Shown piece after piece: positions 1 to 5,526 of a DNA stretch of 6,442 bases. Under the pieces are notes generated by a model, which did no database searches, had not been told where the DNA came from, and saw only the letters and a list, made by a program, of their open reading frames with translations. Source of the stretch: an uncultured delta proteobacterium. Its GTDB lineage: Bacteria > Myxococcota_A > Bradymonadia > REDH01. Where the stretch lies: contig CAIQPA010000214.1 of assembly GCA_903873545.1 (NCBI GenBank), positions 1-6,442 of the forward strand. Reading direction: 5' to 3'. Each line of letters starts with the position of its first letter. The stretch's first letter is position 1. The translations under genes were made by a program, and so were the position numbers.

Positions 1-119
1 CCGCCGCAGACGAGCAGAGCGATACGGTGGCCTGCGAGGTGGGTGGAGCGCGGTGCCACATCGTGGTCGCCGAGCGGCGCGGAGGAGGGTGGCCAGAGAT
101 TCCAGTCGAGCTGTTTCAT
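1..119 (-). CDS. Flavoprotein (phosphopantothenoylcysteine decarboxylase-like), N-terminal part only
   Basis: The reverse strand is open from an ATG at 119-117 to the left edge, giving 39 whole codons. The product begins MKQLDWNLWPPSS, continues through GDHDVAP and ends in HLAGHRIALLVCG. The last stretch fits the first beta strand and glycine loop that open the Flavoprotein (CoaC/UbiX-like) Rossmann fold, typically a hydrophobic strand followed by TGGIAA. Such proteins bind FMN and decarboxylate thiol- or prenyl-type substrates, but the substrate cannot be told from this fragment. The NLWPP and GDHDVAP stretch before the fold is, from memory, shared by a group of stand-alone proteobacterial flavoproteins. 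No strong Shine-Dalgarno is seen before the ATG. The gene is divergent from the kinase gene, with 170 bases between them. Only the fold's first strand is in the window, so the call rests on a short match. Confidence 0.62.
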   Translation of the reverse strand, partial: MKQLDWNLWPPSSAPLGDHDVAPRSTHLAGHRIALLVCG

Positions 120-178
120 GGTCGGTTCTGGAGCGAGAGCGAGGGCGGAGACCGCGTGGAATCGGTACAGGGAGGTGT

Positions 179-253
179 GCGGTGTCGCAAGCGGTGTGAG
201 GCCCCGTGGCTTGCTATCGCACAGGTGCGGGATGGCGTAGCGTGTCGCGGTGT
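179..253. repeat. Three direct copies of GCGGTGT in the divergent intergenic region
   Basis: GCGGTGT occurs at 179-185, 191-197 and 247-253. GTGTCGC also occurs twice nearby (182-188 and 242-248), so the second and third copies share part of a longer context. They lie in the 170-base gap (120-289) between the divergent flavoprotein and kinase genes, where no convincing -35/-10 or -24/-12 promoter was found. They could be binding sites for a regulator, or chance in GC-rich DNA. Confidence 0.25.
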
Positions 254-279
254 GGCCGGCTCGGTCATGCAGGTTGCAC

Positions 280-284
280 AGGAG
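280..284 (+). promoter_or_regulatory. Ribosome binding site fixing the kinase start
   Basis: AGGAG lies five bases before the ATG at 290. The reading frame is open further upstream to an ATG at 206, but that stretch has no Shine-Dalgarno and its translation (Cys, Gly and Arg rich) does not resemble the protoglobin fold. The protoglobin homology begins shortly after the ATG at 290, so 290 is preferred. Confidence 0.8.
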
Positions 285-289
285 ACGCC

Positions 290-1795
290 ATGGCCCCGAT
301 GAACCAGATGAAGCCTTCGGACATGGTGGCCTACATCGGGTTCGGGGAGGCAGATCACGCGCATCTGCGGGCGCTGTGGCCGCTGGTGGAGCCTGAGCTC
401 GATAACATCTGCGCGGTCTTCTACGCGCGTGCGCTCTCGATCCCTGTGACGAGCGCGGTGCTGGGCGATCCGGGGCGGGTGAGTCGGCTGATGTCGACCC
501 TTCGCGTCTGGATGATGGAGCTGTTGAACGGTCCATGGGATGCGGGATATTGGGAGCGTCGGAGCCGGATCGGCCATCGCCATATGGAGATCAACCTTCC
601 GCCTGGCGCCATGTTTTCTGCGATGTCGGTGGTGCGTGAAGAACTTTCGCGCATCATCATGCGCGAGGCGACAAACCCGACGGAGACCCTGATTGCGCTG
701 TGCAAGGTGACCGAGCTCGACCTCGGCGTCATCACGGGTACCTACTACGACGAGCAGCGGGAGAAGCTGATGTCGCAGCTCGAGACGCTGATCGTGTCGA
801 ACATTCAGGCGCCAGCGATTCTCTTGGACAGTCGCGATATCGTGACAGCCTCGACGCCGGCGATGGAGCGGCTTGCGGAGGCACGGACGCTCATCGGCAG
901 GCCGCTGGCGGACTCGCTGCCGCCGGCGCTGATTGAGGCCTCGAACCTGGTCTATCACCTTGCCCATGCGCGGCGGCTCCGGCGCTCGGTGACGCTGCCG
1001 CGGGTGGATGTGGTCATGGGTGGGCGACCGCTGCATCTGGCCATCACGGTGGTTCCGCTCGACCATCCGCGCGCCGACGTGCTGGTGCAGGTGGAGGATC
1101 AGACCGACGCCATCCTGGCGGAGGCTCGTCTGCGCAAGCAGGAGAACCTTGCGCAGCTCGGCACGCTGGCGGCCACGGTGGCGCATGAACTGCGCAACCC
1201 GCTGGCTGGAATCAGCGGCGCGCTTCAGGTGCTGTCGCGGGGCTTCGAGCCGGGTGATCGGCGAGCCGAAGTGATGAAGAAGGTGATGACGCAGGTGCAC
1301 GGACTTGATGCGTTGGTATCGGACCTGCTCGCCTTCGTGCGGCCAAAGGACCCGCGCAGAGAGCCCGTTGCGCTGCATGAGGTGGTGGCGTCGGTGGTGG
1401 AGAATGCGACCATCCGTTTTGGCGGCATTCGGATCGGCCATTCTGGTGATGGCGAGGGGCTCGGCGACACGGAGATGGTGCGTCAGATTCTGCTGAACCT
1501 GGTCATCAACGGCTGCCAGGCGGCGGGGGAGGGCGGCGAGGTCTGGATTGATGTGGCGGGTGATTCCGTGACGGTCTCGGACAGCGGCACCGGGCTCTCG
1601 CCGGAGGCGAAGGAGCGGCTGTTCGAACCCTTCTTTACGACGCGGACGCATGGCACCGGGCTCGGCCTTGCCAACAGCATGCTGCTCGCGCAGGCGATGG
1701 GAGCGCGGCTGCTGGTGCTCGATAGCGGGCCGCTGCGCGGCGCGACCTTTCAACTGGTCTTGCGGCCCCTGTCGACGCCGGCGGGGTCGCGTTAG
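290..1795 (+). CDS. Globin-coupled heme sensor histidine kinase (protoglobin-PAS-HisKA-HATPase)
   Basis: This is a 501-residue soluble kinase with no membrane segment. Residues about 10-165 match the protoglobin sensor fold: YIGF at 15-18, FY at 44-45, then RIGHRHMEI with His98 as the likely proximal heme ligand. Tyr45 is the likely distal residue. In the Anaeromyxobacter globin-coupled kinase AfGcHK the corresponding residues are, from memory, His99 and Tyr45. Residues about 168-275 look like a PAS domain. HisKA follows, with the H-box AHELRNPL and phospho-acceptor His299. The ATPase domain has the N-box (Asn403/Asn407), DSGTGL at 431-436, FFTT at 448-451 and GTGLGL at 455-460, all intact. 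The kinase part is NtrB-like. Expected role: binding of O2, NO or another heme ligand controls autophosphorylation and transfer to a response regulator. The likely partner is the convergent NtrC-type gene, whose stop codon it overlaps. Confidence 0.9.
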   Translation: MAPMNQMKPSDMVAYIGFGEADHAHLRALWPLVEPELDNICAVFYARALSIPVTSAVLGDPGRVSRLMSTLRVWMMELLNGPWDAGYWERRSRIGHRHMEINLPPGAMFSAMSVVREELSRIIMREATNPTETLIALCKVTELDLGVITGTYYDEQREKLMSQLETLIVSNIQAPAILLDSRDIVTASTPAMERLAEARTLIGRPLADSLPPALIEASNLVYHLAHARRLRRSVTLPRVDVVMGGRPLHLAITVVPLDHPRADVLVQVEDQTDAILAEARLRKQENLAQLGTLAATVAHELRNPLAGISGALQVLSRGFEPGDRRAEVMKKVMTQVHGLDALVSDLLAFVRPKDPRREPVALHEVVASVVENATIRFGGIRIGHSGDGEGLGDTEMVRQILLNLVINGCQAAGEGGEVWIDVAGDSVTVSDSGTGLSPEAKERLFEPFFTTRTHGTGLGLANSMLLAQAMGARLLVLDSGPLRGATFQLVLRPLSTPAGSR

Positions 1796-3165
1796 GCGTC
1801 GAAGGGGATGCCGTACTTCTTCATCCGGTTTCGCAGGGCGAAGCGGCTAAGTCCGAGCAGGGCGGCGGCGCCGGTCTGGTTGCCATGGGTACGCTCGATG
1901 GCCTGACGGACGAGGCTCCGTTCGACCTGGGTGATGACGCATCCACCGGGAGGGAGGAAGAAGGTGCCGAGTTCGTCGGTAGCGGGCCGGGCGAAGCGGA
2001 TGGTGGCCGGGAGATCTTCGGCGCGCACTACCTGGCCCGCGTGGAAGATCGAGAGGCGCTCGGTGGCGTTGCGGAGCTCACGGATGTTGCCGGGCCACGC
2101 GTAGTCGATGAAGCGGGTCATGGCCTCTTCGGTGAGCTGCGGGGCATGGTGGCCGTGCTGGGTTGCGAACTGGTCGAGGAAGTGGTGGCTCAGGAGGGGG
2201 ATGTCGTCGCGACGAGAGCGGAGCGAGGGGACCTCGAGCTGCACGACGGCGAGGCGGTAGTAGAGGTCTTCGCGGAAGCGGCCGGCAGCGACCTCCGAGA
2301 GGAGGTTGCGGTTGGTGGCGGCGATGATGCCGGCGTCGAACTTGATGTCGACGTTGCCGCCTACGCGCTTGAACTTACGGTTCTCGAGGGCACGGAGGAG
2401 CTTGGCCTGCATGCTGAGCGGGAGCTCGCCGATTTCGTCGAGGAAGACGACGCCGCCGTTGGCCGTCTCGAAGAGGCCGGCCTTCTGCACCTTTGCGTCG
2501 GTGAAGGCGCCCCGTTCGTGGCCAAAGAGGGTGCTCTCGACGAGGGTTTCGGGGATGGCGGCGCAGTCGACTTCGACGAAGGGCTTTTCGCGGCGCGAGC
2601 CGCGGGCGTGGATGGCGCGGGCAACAAGGTCTTTGCCGGTTCCCGACTCGCCGGTGATGAGGACGGTGGGGGCATCGATGCGCTCGAGCCGCTCGAGGGT
2701 GTCGAAGAGCGAGAGCATGGCGCGCGAGGAGCCGACGATGCCGGAGTAGGCGTGGGCGATGCGGCCCTGGTTCTGCCGGACCTGACGCTTGCTGGCCTCG
2801 GTCGCGAGCACGCGGCCGACGGCCTCGGAGACGCGGTCGAGATGGAAGGGCTTGGAGAGGTAGGCCGAGGCGCCGAGGCGGGTGGCCTCGATGGCGGGCT
2901 CGATGCTGCCCAGCGCAGTGAGGACGATAACGGGTAGCTCCGAGCCGCCCTCACGGAGTGCGCGCAGCACGCCGAGCCCGTCGAGCTCGGGCATGCGGAG
3001 GTCGAGGAGGAGGATCGCAGGATTCACGCGGTAGACCAACTCGACGCAGGTGACGCCGTTGTCGGCTTCGAAGACTTCGTAGCCTTCGGAGCGGAGGTGT
3101 TCGGTGAGCGACCAGCGGATGAGCTCCTCGTCGTCGCAGACAACGATTTTCCCTTTCTTTGCCAT
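1792..3165 (-). CDS. NtrC-family sigma-54-dependent response regulator
   Basis: The product is 457 residues with the three standard domains. The receiver (about 5-120) has the acidic pair Asp11/Asp12, phospho-acceptor Asp55 in LLLDLRMPELDG, Thr83 and Lys105 in SKPF. The AAA+ sigma-54 interaction domain (about 142-375) has Walker A GESGTGK (172-178), the sigma-54 contact loop as GAFTDA (219-224; the usual form is GAFTGA), Walker B VVFLDE (239-244), Arg298 and Arg304 as arginine-finger candidates, and WPGNIRELRN (357-366). A Fis-type helix-turn-helix occupies about 428-450. When phosphorylated it should bind upstream enhancers and drive open-complex formation by sigma-54 polymerase. The start at MAKKGK is chosen because GGGAG lies seven bases upstream and the receiver fold begins at once; the frame is open further upstream to 3372 but carries no fold there. 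A strong -24/-12 element upstream suggests the gene is itself sigma-54 dependent. Partner kinase: probably the convergent globin-coupled one. Confidence 0.93.
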   Translation of the reverse strand: MAKKGKIVVCDDEELIRWSLTEHLRSEGYEVFEADNGVTCVELVYRVNPAILLLDLRMPELDGLGVLRALREGGSELPVIVLTALGSIEPAIEATRLGASAYLSKPFHLDRVSEAVGRVLATEASKRQVRQNQGRIAHAYSGIVGSSRAMLSLFDTLERLERIDAPTVLITGESGTGKDLVARAIHARGSRREKPFVEVDCAAIPETLVESTLFGHERGAFTDAKVQKAGLFETANGGVVFLDEIGELPLSMQAKLLRALENRKFKRVGGNVDIKFDAGIIAATNRNLLSEVAAGRFREDLYYRLAVVQLEVPSLRSRRDDIPLLSHHFLDQFATQHGHHAPQLTEEAMTRFIDYAWPGNIRELRNATERLSIFHAGQVVRAEDLPATIRFARPATDELGTFFLPPGGCVITQVERSLVRQAIERTHGNQTGAAALLGLSRFALRNRMKKYGIPFDA

Positions 3166-3172
3166 GTTCGTT

Positions 3173-3177
3173 CTCCC
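3173..3177 (-). promoter_or_regulatory. Ribosome binding site of the NtrC-type regulator
   Basis: Read on the minus strand, GGGAG lies seven bases before the ATG at 3165-3163. It selects this start over the longer open frame that reaches 3372, which would also overlap the sigma-54 promoter. Confidence 0.7.
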
Positions 3178-3239
3178 GTTCAATGTTCGGTGGATCGACG
3201 CGCCCGGCAGGGTGCAAAGCTGAAAGACGGGGTGCTGTA

Positions 3240-3255
3240 TGCAACCTTCGTGCCG
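3240..3255 (-). promoter_or_regulatory. Sigma-54 (-24/-12) promoter for the regulator gene
   Basis: On the minus strand the sequence reads CGGCACG-AAGG-TTGCA. Against the RpoN consensus TGGCACG-N4-TTGCA it differs only in the first base, with the invariant GG and GC at the correct 12-base offset. It points at the NtrC-type gene. The predicted transcript start is near 3229, which leaves a leader of about 64 bases before the ATG. Since the downstream gene encodes a sigma-54 activator, autoregulation is the simplest reading. Confidence 0.72.
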
Positions 3256-3342
3256 AAGCCTCCGCTTGGCCTCGTTCGGCTGAGTGTCCGAGGGCAGAGC
3301 GTAGCGAGAAGAAAGACCGTTGATAGCGCGACTTCGGCACGA
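3249..3342. repeat. 11-bp perfect inverted repeat framing the divergent control region
   Basis: TCGTGCCGAAG at 3249-3259 and its exact reverse complement CTTCGGCACGA at 3332-3342 are separated by 72 bases. Each arm contains the -24 half of a sigma-54-type element facing outward. The 72 bases between (3260-3331) are therefore upstream of both elements and are where activator binding sites would be expected. A weak dyad, CCTCG at 3270-3274 and CGAGG at 3289-3293, lies there. Confidence 0.6.
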
Positions 3343-3350
3343 CTCTTGAA
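3335..3350 (+). promoter_or_regulatory. Possible weaker sigma-54-like promoter facing the 87-residue gene
   Basis: CGGCACG-ACTC-TTGAA matches the -24 half as well as the minus-strand promoter does, but has A in place of C in the -12 GC pair. If used, transcription would begin near 3361, two bases before the ATG at 3363, giving an almost leaderless message. That would fit the absence of a Shine-Dalgarno there. The altered -12 base makes this uncertain. Confidence 0.35.
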
Positions 3351-3362
3351 ACGCAGTCCGGC

Positions 3363-3626
3363 ATGATTGCATCAGAGAGCAGCCGCGCCCAGTTGGAGGC
3401 GCTCGTGGAGAGCGTGAAACTGCTGGCGACCCGCAGAGCCGGGACGCTCTGCGCGCTCACGATCTCGGCCAACCTAGGGCTCTCGCTCGAGTGGTTGCAG
3501 CAGGAACTGGCCCAAGAGCTACGCCGCGCGGGGTTTGGCCCCGTGGAGGTAAGCGTGGTTCGTCGGGGGCTGGAGCTCCGGCTGCTGTCGGCTGAGTTCC
3601 AGCAGACGGCGAAAGGCGAAGTGTGA
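3363..3626 (+). CDS. Small protein of unknown function (87 residues)
   Basis: I do not recognise this protein. It has an N-terminal helix-prone segment (about 5-24), a probable strand around TLCALTISA (28-36), an amphipathic helix SLEWLQQELAQELRRAGF (about 41-58), then a long strand-rich end (VEVSVVRRGLELRLLSAEF, about 61-79) and a short polar tail. The order beta-alpha-beta suggests a small alpha/beta fold. There is one Cys, no metal-binding motif, no signal peptide and no membrane segment. Codons are GC-rich at the third position, as in the neighbours, which supports real coding. The ATG at 3363 is the only start available, because an in-frame TAG lies at 3324-3326; it has no clear Shine-Dalgarno. 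The gene is divergent from the NtrC-type regulator and 90 bases upstream of the leader/msrB pair. It could be a target of the two-component system. Confidence 0.6.
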   Translation: MIASESSRAQLEALVESVKLLATRRAGTLCALTISANLGLSLEWLQQELAQELRRAGFGPVEVSVVRRGLELRLLSAEFQQTAKGEV

Positions 3627-3634
3627 AGTCACAC
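3621..3634. promoter_or_regulatory. 14-bp dyad GTGTGA-AG-TCACAC
   Basis: This is a perfect palindrome with six-base arms and a two-base centre, overlapping the stop codon of the 87-residue gene. No T-run follows it, so it does not look like an intrinsic terminator. It shares the outline GTG-N8-CAC with the dyad at 3642-3655, suggesting an operator. The arms recall CRP half-sites (TGTGA/TCACA), but the spacer is two bases and not six. Confidence 0.4.
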
Positions 3635-3641
3635 GGCATTT

Positions 3642-3655
3642 GTGCAGATTTGCAC
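3642..3655. promoter_or_regulatory. 14-bp dyad GTGCA-GATT-TGCAC
   Basis: This perfect palindrome has five-base arms and a four-base centre. It has the same length and the same GTG/CAC ends as the dyad at 3621-3634, and the two centres are 21 bp apart, about two helical turns. It lies upstream of the Tat leader and msrB and could be half of a paired operator. Confidence 0.4.
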
Positions 3656-3716
3656 GCCTGTTTGGGAGCGCGGAGCCCGACGGGTGATCGAAACCCTCCG
3701 CAGACAAGGTGAGCCG

Positions 3717-3848
3717 ATGAAGGATTCGAAGGTCGATCGTCGTGATTTTCTCAAGAGCGCTTTGACGCTGGGTTGCGCATCGGGCGCCAAAGTCGCATCT
3801 TGGAGCCCACCGAGGCCGTTGCCGCGGGGTAGTGCGAGGGTGCGATGA
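3717..3848 (+). pseudogene. Twin-arginine (Tat) export leader separated from MsrB by frameshift
   Basis: A 43-codon frame starts at an ATG with AAGG seven bases upstream. It begins MKDSKVDRRDFLKSALTLG, a good twin-arginine signal (RRDFLK, Arg8/Arg9) followed by the start of a hydrophobic stretch, then turns into Pro/Arg-rich sequence and stops at TGA 3846-3848. In the msrB frame, bases 3803-3829 read EPTEAVAAG, which looks like the end of an export signal with an AxA cleavage site, and are followed by TAG at 3830-3832. The parts of a Tat leader are thus present but split over two frames, which fits loss of one base between about 3770 and 3803 plus a further lesion at the TAG. Some MsrB proteins carry Tat leaders. 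As read, the leader cannot export MsrB. A sequencing or assembly error in this GC-rich stretch is the main alternative. The leader stop overlaps the msrB start (ATGA), allowing translational coupling. Confidence 0.6.
3836..3840 (+). promoter_or_regulatory. Ribosome binding site of msrB, inside the broken leader
   Basis: GAGGG lies four bases before the ATG at 3845. It gives msrB its own initiation site, independent of the frameshifted leader that overlaps it. Confidence 0.55.
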
Positions 3849-4234
3849 AGGTAACCAAGAGCGAGGCGGAGTGGCGGGCGATGTTGACGCCTGAGCAGTA
3901 TGCAGTCACCCGTCAGGGCGGCACCGAGCGGGCCTACACCGGCGAGTATTGGGACACGAAGGCGCCGGGCGCATATCGCTGCCGTTGTTGCGGCGAGTTG
4001 CTCTTCCGCGCCGAGATGAAGTTCGAGAGCCACTGCGGCTGGCCGAGCTTCGACCGCGAGGTGGAGAGCCAGCCGGTGGAGCGCCGCGTCGACAGTTCGC
4101 ACGGCATGCGCCGCGTGGAGATTGTCTGCGGCAGCTGCGACGCCCACCTCGGCCATGTCTTCGAGGACGGCCCGACCGAGACGGGCGAGCGCTACTGTGT
4201 GAATTCGGCATCGATTGTGCTGACGCCGGAATAG
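3845..4234 (+). CDS. msrB: Peptide-methionine (R)-S-oxide reductase MsrB
   Basis: The 129-residue product reduces the R epimer of methionine sulfoxide in proteins, using thioredoxin or a similar donor. The domain is complete. It opens with KSEAEWRAMLTPEQYAVTRQ and the substrate-fold segment GTERAYTGEY. The zinc site is two CxxC pairs, Cys46/Cys49 and Cys95/Cys98. HCGWPSF (63-69) includes the likely resolving Cys64, HLGHVFEDGP lies at 101-110, and RYCVNSAS (116-123) holds the catalytic Cys118. Length is normal for the catalytic domain alone, so as read the protein is cytosolic. The start overlaps the TGA of the upstream Tat-type leader by ATGA, and a GAGGG sits four bases before it. The remains of an export leader in the same frame just upstream suggest the ancestral enzyme was periplasmic. 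No clear terminator is seen in the 110 bases after it. Confidence 0.95.
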   Translation: MKVTKSEAEWRAMLTPEQYAVTRQGGTERAYTGEYWDTKAPGAYRCRCCGELLFRAEMKFESHCGWPSFDREVESQPVERRVDSSHGMRRVEIVCGSCDAHLGHVFEDGPTETGERYCVNSASIVLTPE

Positions 4235-4344
4235 CTGCCGGTCTGTCCTGACTCTCGGGGGTGGCCGCATCGACGCGTCTCGGCTATGTTCCGCCGCCGC
4301 GCGCGGCTGAGGCTGCGCTGCGGTTGTGCGGAGCCCGAAGGAAG

Positions 4345-5523
4345 ATGGGAGCGTTGGTGGACGAGCGAGACCAAGCGGCGGCGGCCACAGAGGCGGACGA
4401 GGTTCTGGAGGAGTCCCGTCTGGAGCCTGAAGAGGAGGCGGAGGTCGAGGCGGAGCCTGAGACCGAGGCTCCGATGGTCTATGCGGAGGCGCAGCGCTGG
4501 CTGCTCGCCGGTCCTGCTGGCTCCGGTCGCACGGCGCTGCTGGGCAGCGTGGCGCGGGCCTGTTCTCTCTTCCCGACCGACGAGGTGGAGTTGGACCTGC
4601 GGGCGGAGAACGAGGCTGCCGCGGCGACCTTCGGCGAAGCGACGCGCCGCTTCATGGGCGAGCTCCGCGACGATGCGCCTGACGGCTCGCAGCTCACCTT
4701 TTCGCTCGGCGTTCGTCGCCGCGGTAGTCGCCGGCCGAAGGGTCCCGCGGCGGTGACGGTCGAGCAGGTTCGAGGGTGGGAGTTTCCTGCGCCGCTGTCT
4801 CGGAAGCGCGACCCGAAGCGGGTGCCGCAGCACGAGGTGTTGGTGTTGGTCGTGCCGCCGCGCGAACTCTCGCATGCCGGCGGTGGCGATGGCGGCCGGG
4901 TCCGGTCGGTAGCAGCGGAGCTCGACGACGGGCTCTCCGCGCTGGCGGGGATGCGGAGGCCGCTTCCGTCGGCTGGCGGCACGGGCTGGTTGGGCCGACT
5001 GACGGCGCGCAAGGTCTCCAGCGCTCCGCGGAAGGCGTTGCCCTTCGCGCGGGTGTTGGTGCTGGTCTCGATGGTGGACCGCGTGGCGACCGACCTGCTG
5101 GCGCGCGGCGCTGCGGGTGCTGCGATGGGGCTTTCTGCCGATGAGCCGCTGGTGGCCCGTGAGGTCGTTGAGGCGATGGGGCCGCTCGCTGCGGCGCGCC
5201 ACTATGTGGGCGACGGCTACCTGGTAGCGCTGCTGGGCCAAGTCGCGCCGGACTGCAAGGTGGCGGTCGGGCTTGTGAGCAGCAGCGGCTTTCGGCCTTC
5301 CGGGGATGCGCTCCTCGACGGCCGCGGCCGCTTCACGACGCCTGGTAGCGGCCTCCGCTTTGAGCAGGATGCAGCGGCGCAGACCGCTGTGCTGCGTGAG
5401 TGGACACCGTGGGGCGTCCGTGCCGCGCTCGTCTTTGCGGCGACAGGAGAGGTGCTCGAAGAAGAGCCGCTCACATTGATTTCCATGGACCAGTTCGACC
5501 CGAGAGACTCGGGTGGTGAGTAA
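4345..5523 (+). CDS. P-loop GTPase-like protein with degenerate nucleotide-binding motifs
   Basis: The product is 392 residues. A strongly acidic N-terminal tail (about 6-41, Glu-rich) precedes a P-loop domain. The Walker A motif is GPAGSGRT (56-63), with Arg62 where Lys is expected. Further on, HEVLVLVVPPREL has the form of a Walker B strand region, and VLVLVSMVDR sits where GTPases carry (N/T)KxD, here SMVD (242-245), lacking the Lys. SSSGF (312-316) and WTPWG (353-357) resemble the end of the domain in the TRAFAC-related 'double-GTPase' proteins, as I recall them. There are no membrane segments. It may bind nucleotide weakly or act as a pseudo-GTPase. The start is uncertain: the ATG at 4345 has AAGG close upstream, the frame extends to a GTG at 4261 without a Shine-Dalgarno, and a GTG at 4357 has GGGAG five bases before it. 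Only three bases separate its stop from the next ATG, so the two genes form one operon. Confidence 0.65.
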   Translation: MGALVDERDQAAAATEADEVLEESRLEPEEEAEVEAEPETEAPMVYAEAQRWLLAGPAGSGRTALLGSVARACSLFPTDEVELDLRAENEAAAATFGEATRRFMGELRDDAPDGSQLTFSLGVRRRGSRRPKGPAAVTVEQVRGWEFPAPLSRKRDPKRVPQHEVLVLVVPPRELSHAGGGDGGRVRSVAAELDDGLSALAGMRRPLPSAGGTGWLGRLTARKVSSAPRKALPFARVLVLVSMVDRVATDLLARGAAGAAMGLSADEPLVAREVVEAMGPLAAARHYVGDGYLVALLGQVAPDCKVAVGLVSSSGFRPSGDALLDGRGRFTTPGSGLRFEQDAAAQTAVLREWTPWGVRAALVFAATGEVLEEEPLTLISMDQFDPRDSGGE

Positions 5524-5526
5524 CGC

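Noticed and set aside
263..278. TTGCA at 274-278 as a sigma-54 -12 box for the kinase
   Set aside because: The only GG upstream is one base too far away and the -24 half matches poorly.
206..289. Upstream extension of the kinase to an ATG at 206
   Set aside because: No Shine-Dalgarno at 206, a Cys/Gly/Arg-rich extension unlike the globin fold, and a strong AGGAG before the ATG at 290.
116..1753. A 545-residue open frame on the minus strand across the kinase gene
   Set aside because: It is the antisense of a clearly recognisable kinase in high-GC DNA. Its translation is Arg/His/Pro/Leu-rich with no fold motif, typical of a shadow frame.
1885..2937. A 350-residue plus-strand frame opposite the NtrC-type regulator
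   Set aside because: Low-complexity Glu/Gly/Asp/Ala-rich translation from the complement of a conserved AAA+ domain; no recognisable motif.
3166..3372. N-terminal extension of the NtrC-type regulator to 3372
   Set aside because: The receiver domain begins at the MAKKGK start, a Shine-Dalgarno precedes it, and the extension would cover the sigma-54 promoter.
3642..3716. Extension of the Tat leader frame to a GTG at 3642
   Set aside because: A twin-arginine leader normally has few residues before the RR pair, and the ATG at 3717 has AAGG seven bases upstream. The GTG lies inside a palindrome.
3846..4234. MsrB as a selenoprotein or an enzyme lacking the catalytic cysteine
   Set aside because: RYCVNSAS with Cys118 is intact, there is no in-frame TGA in the domain, and both CxxC zinc pairs are present.
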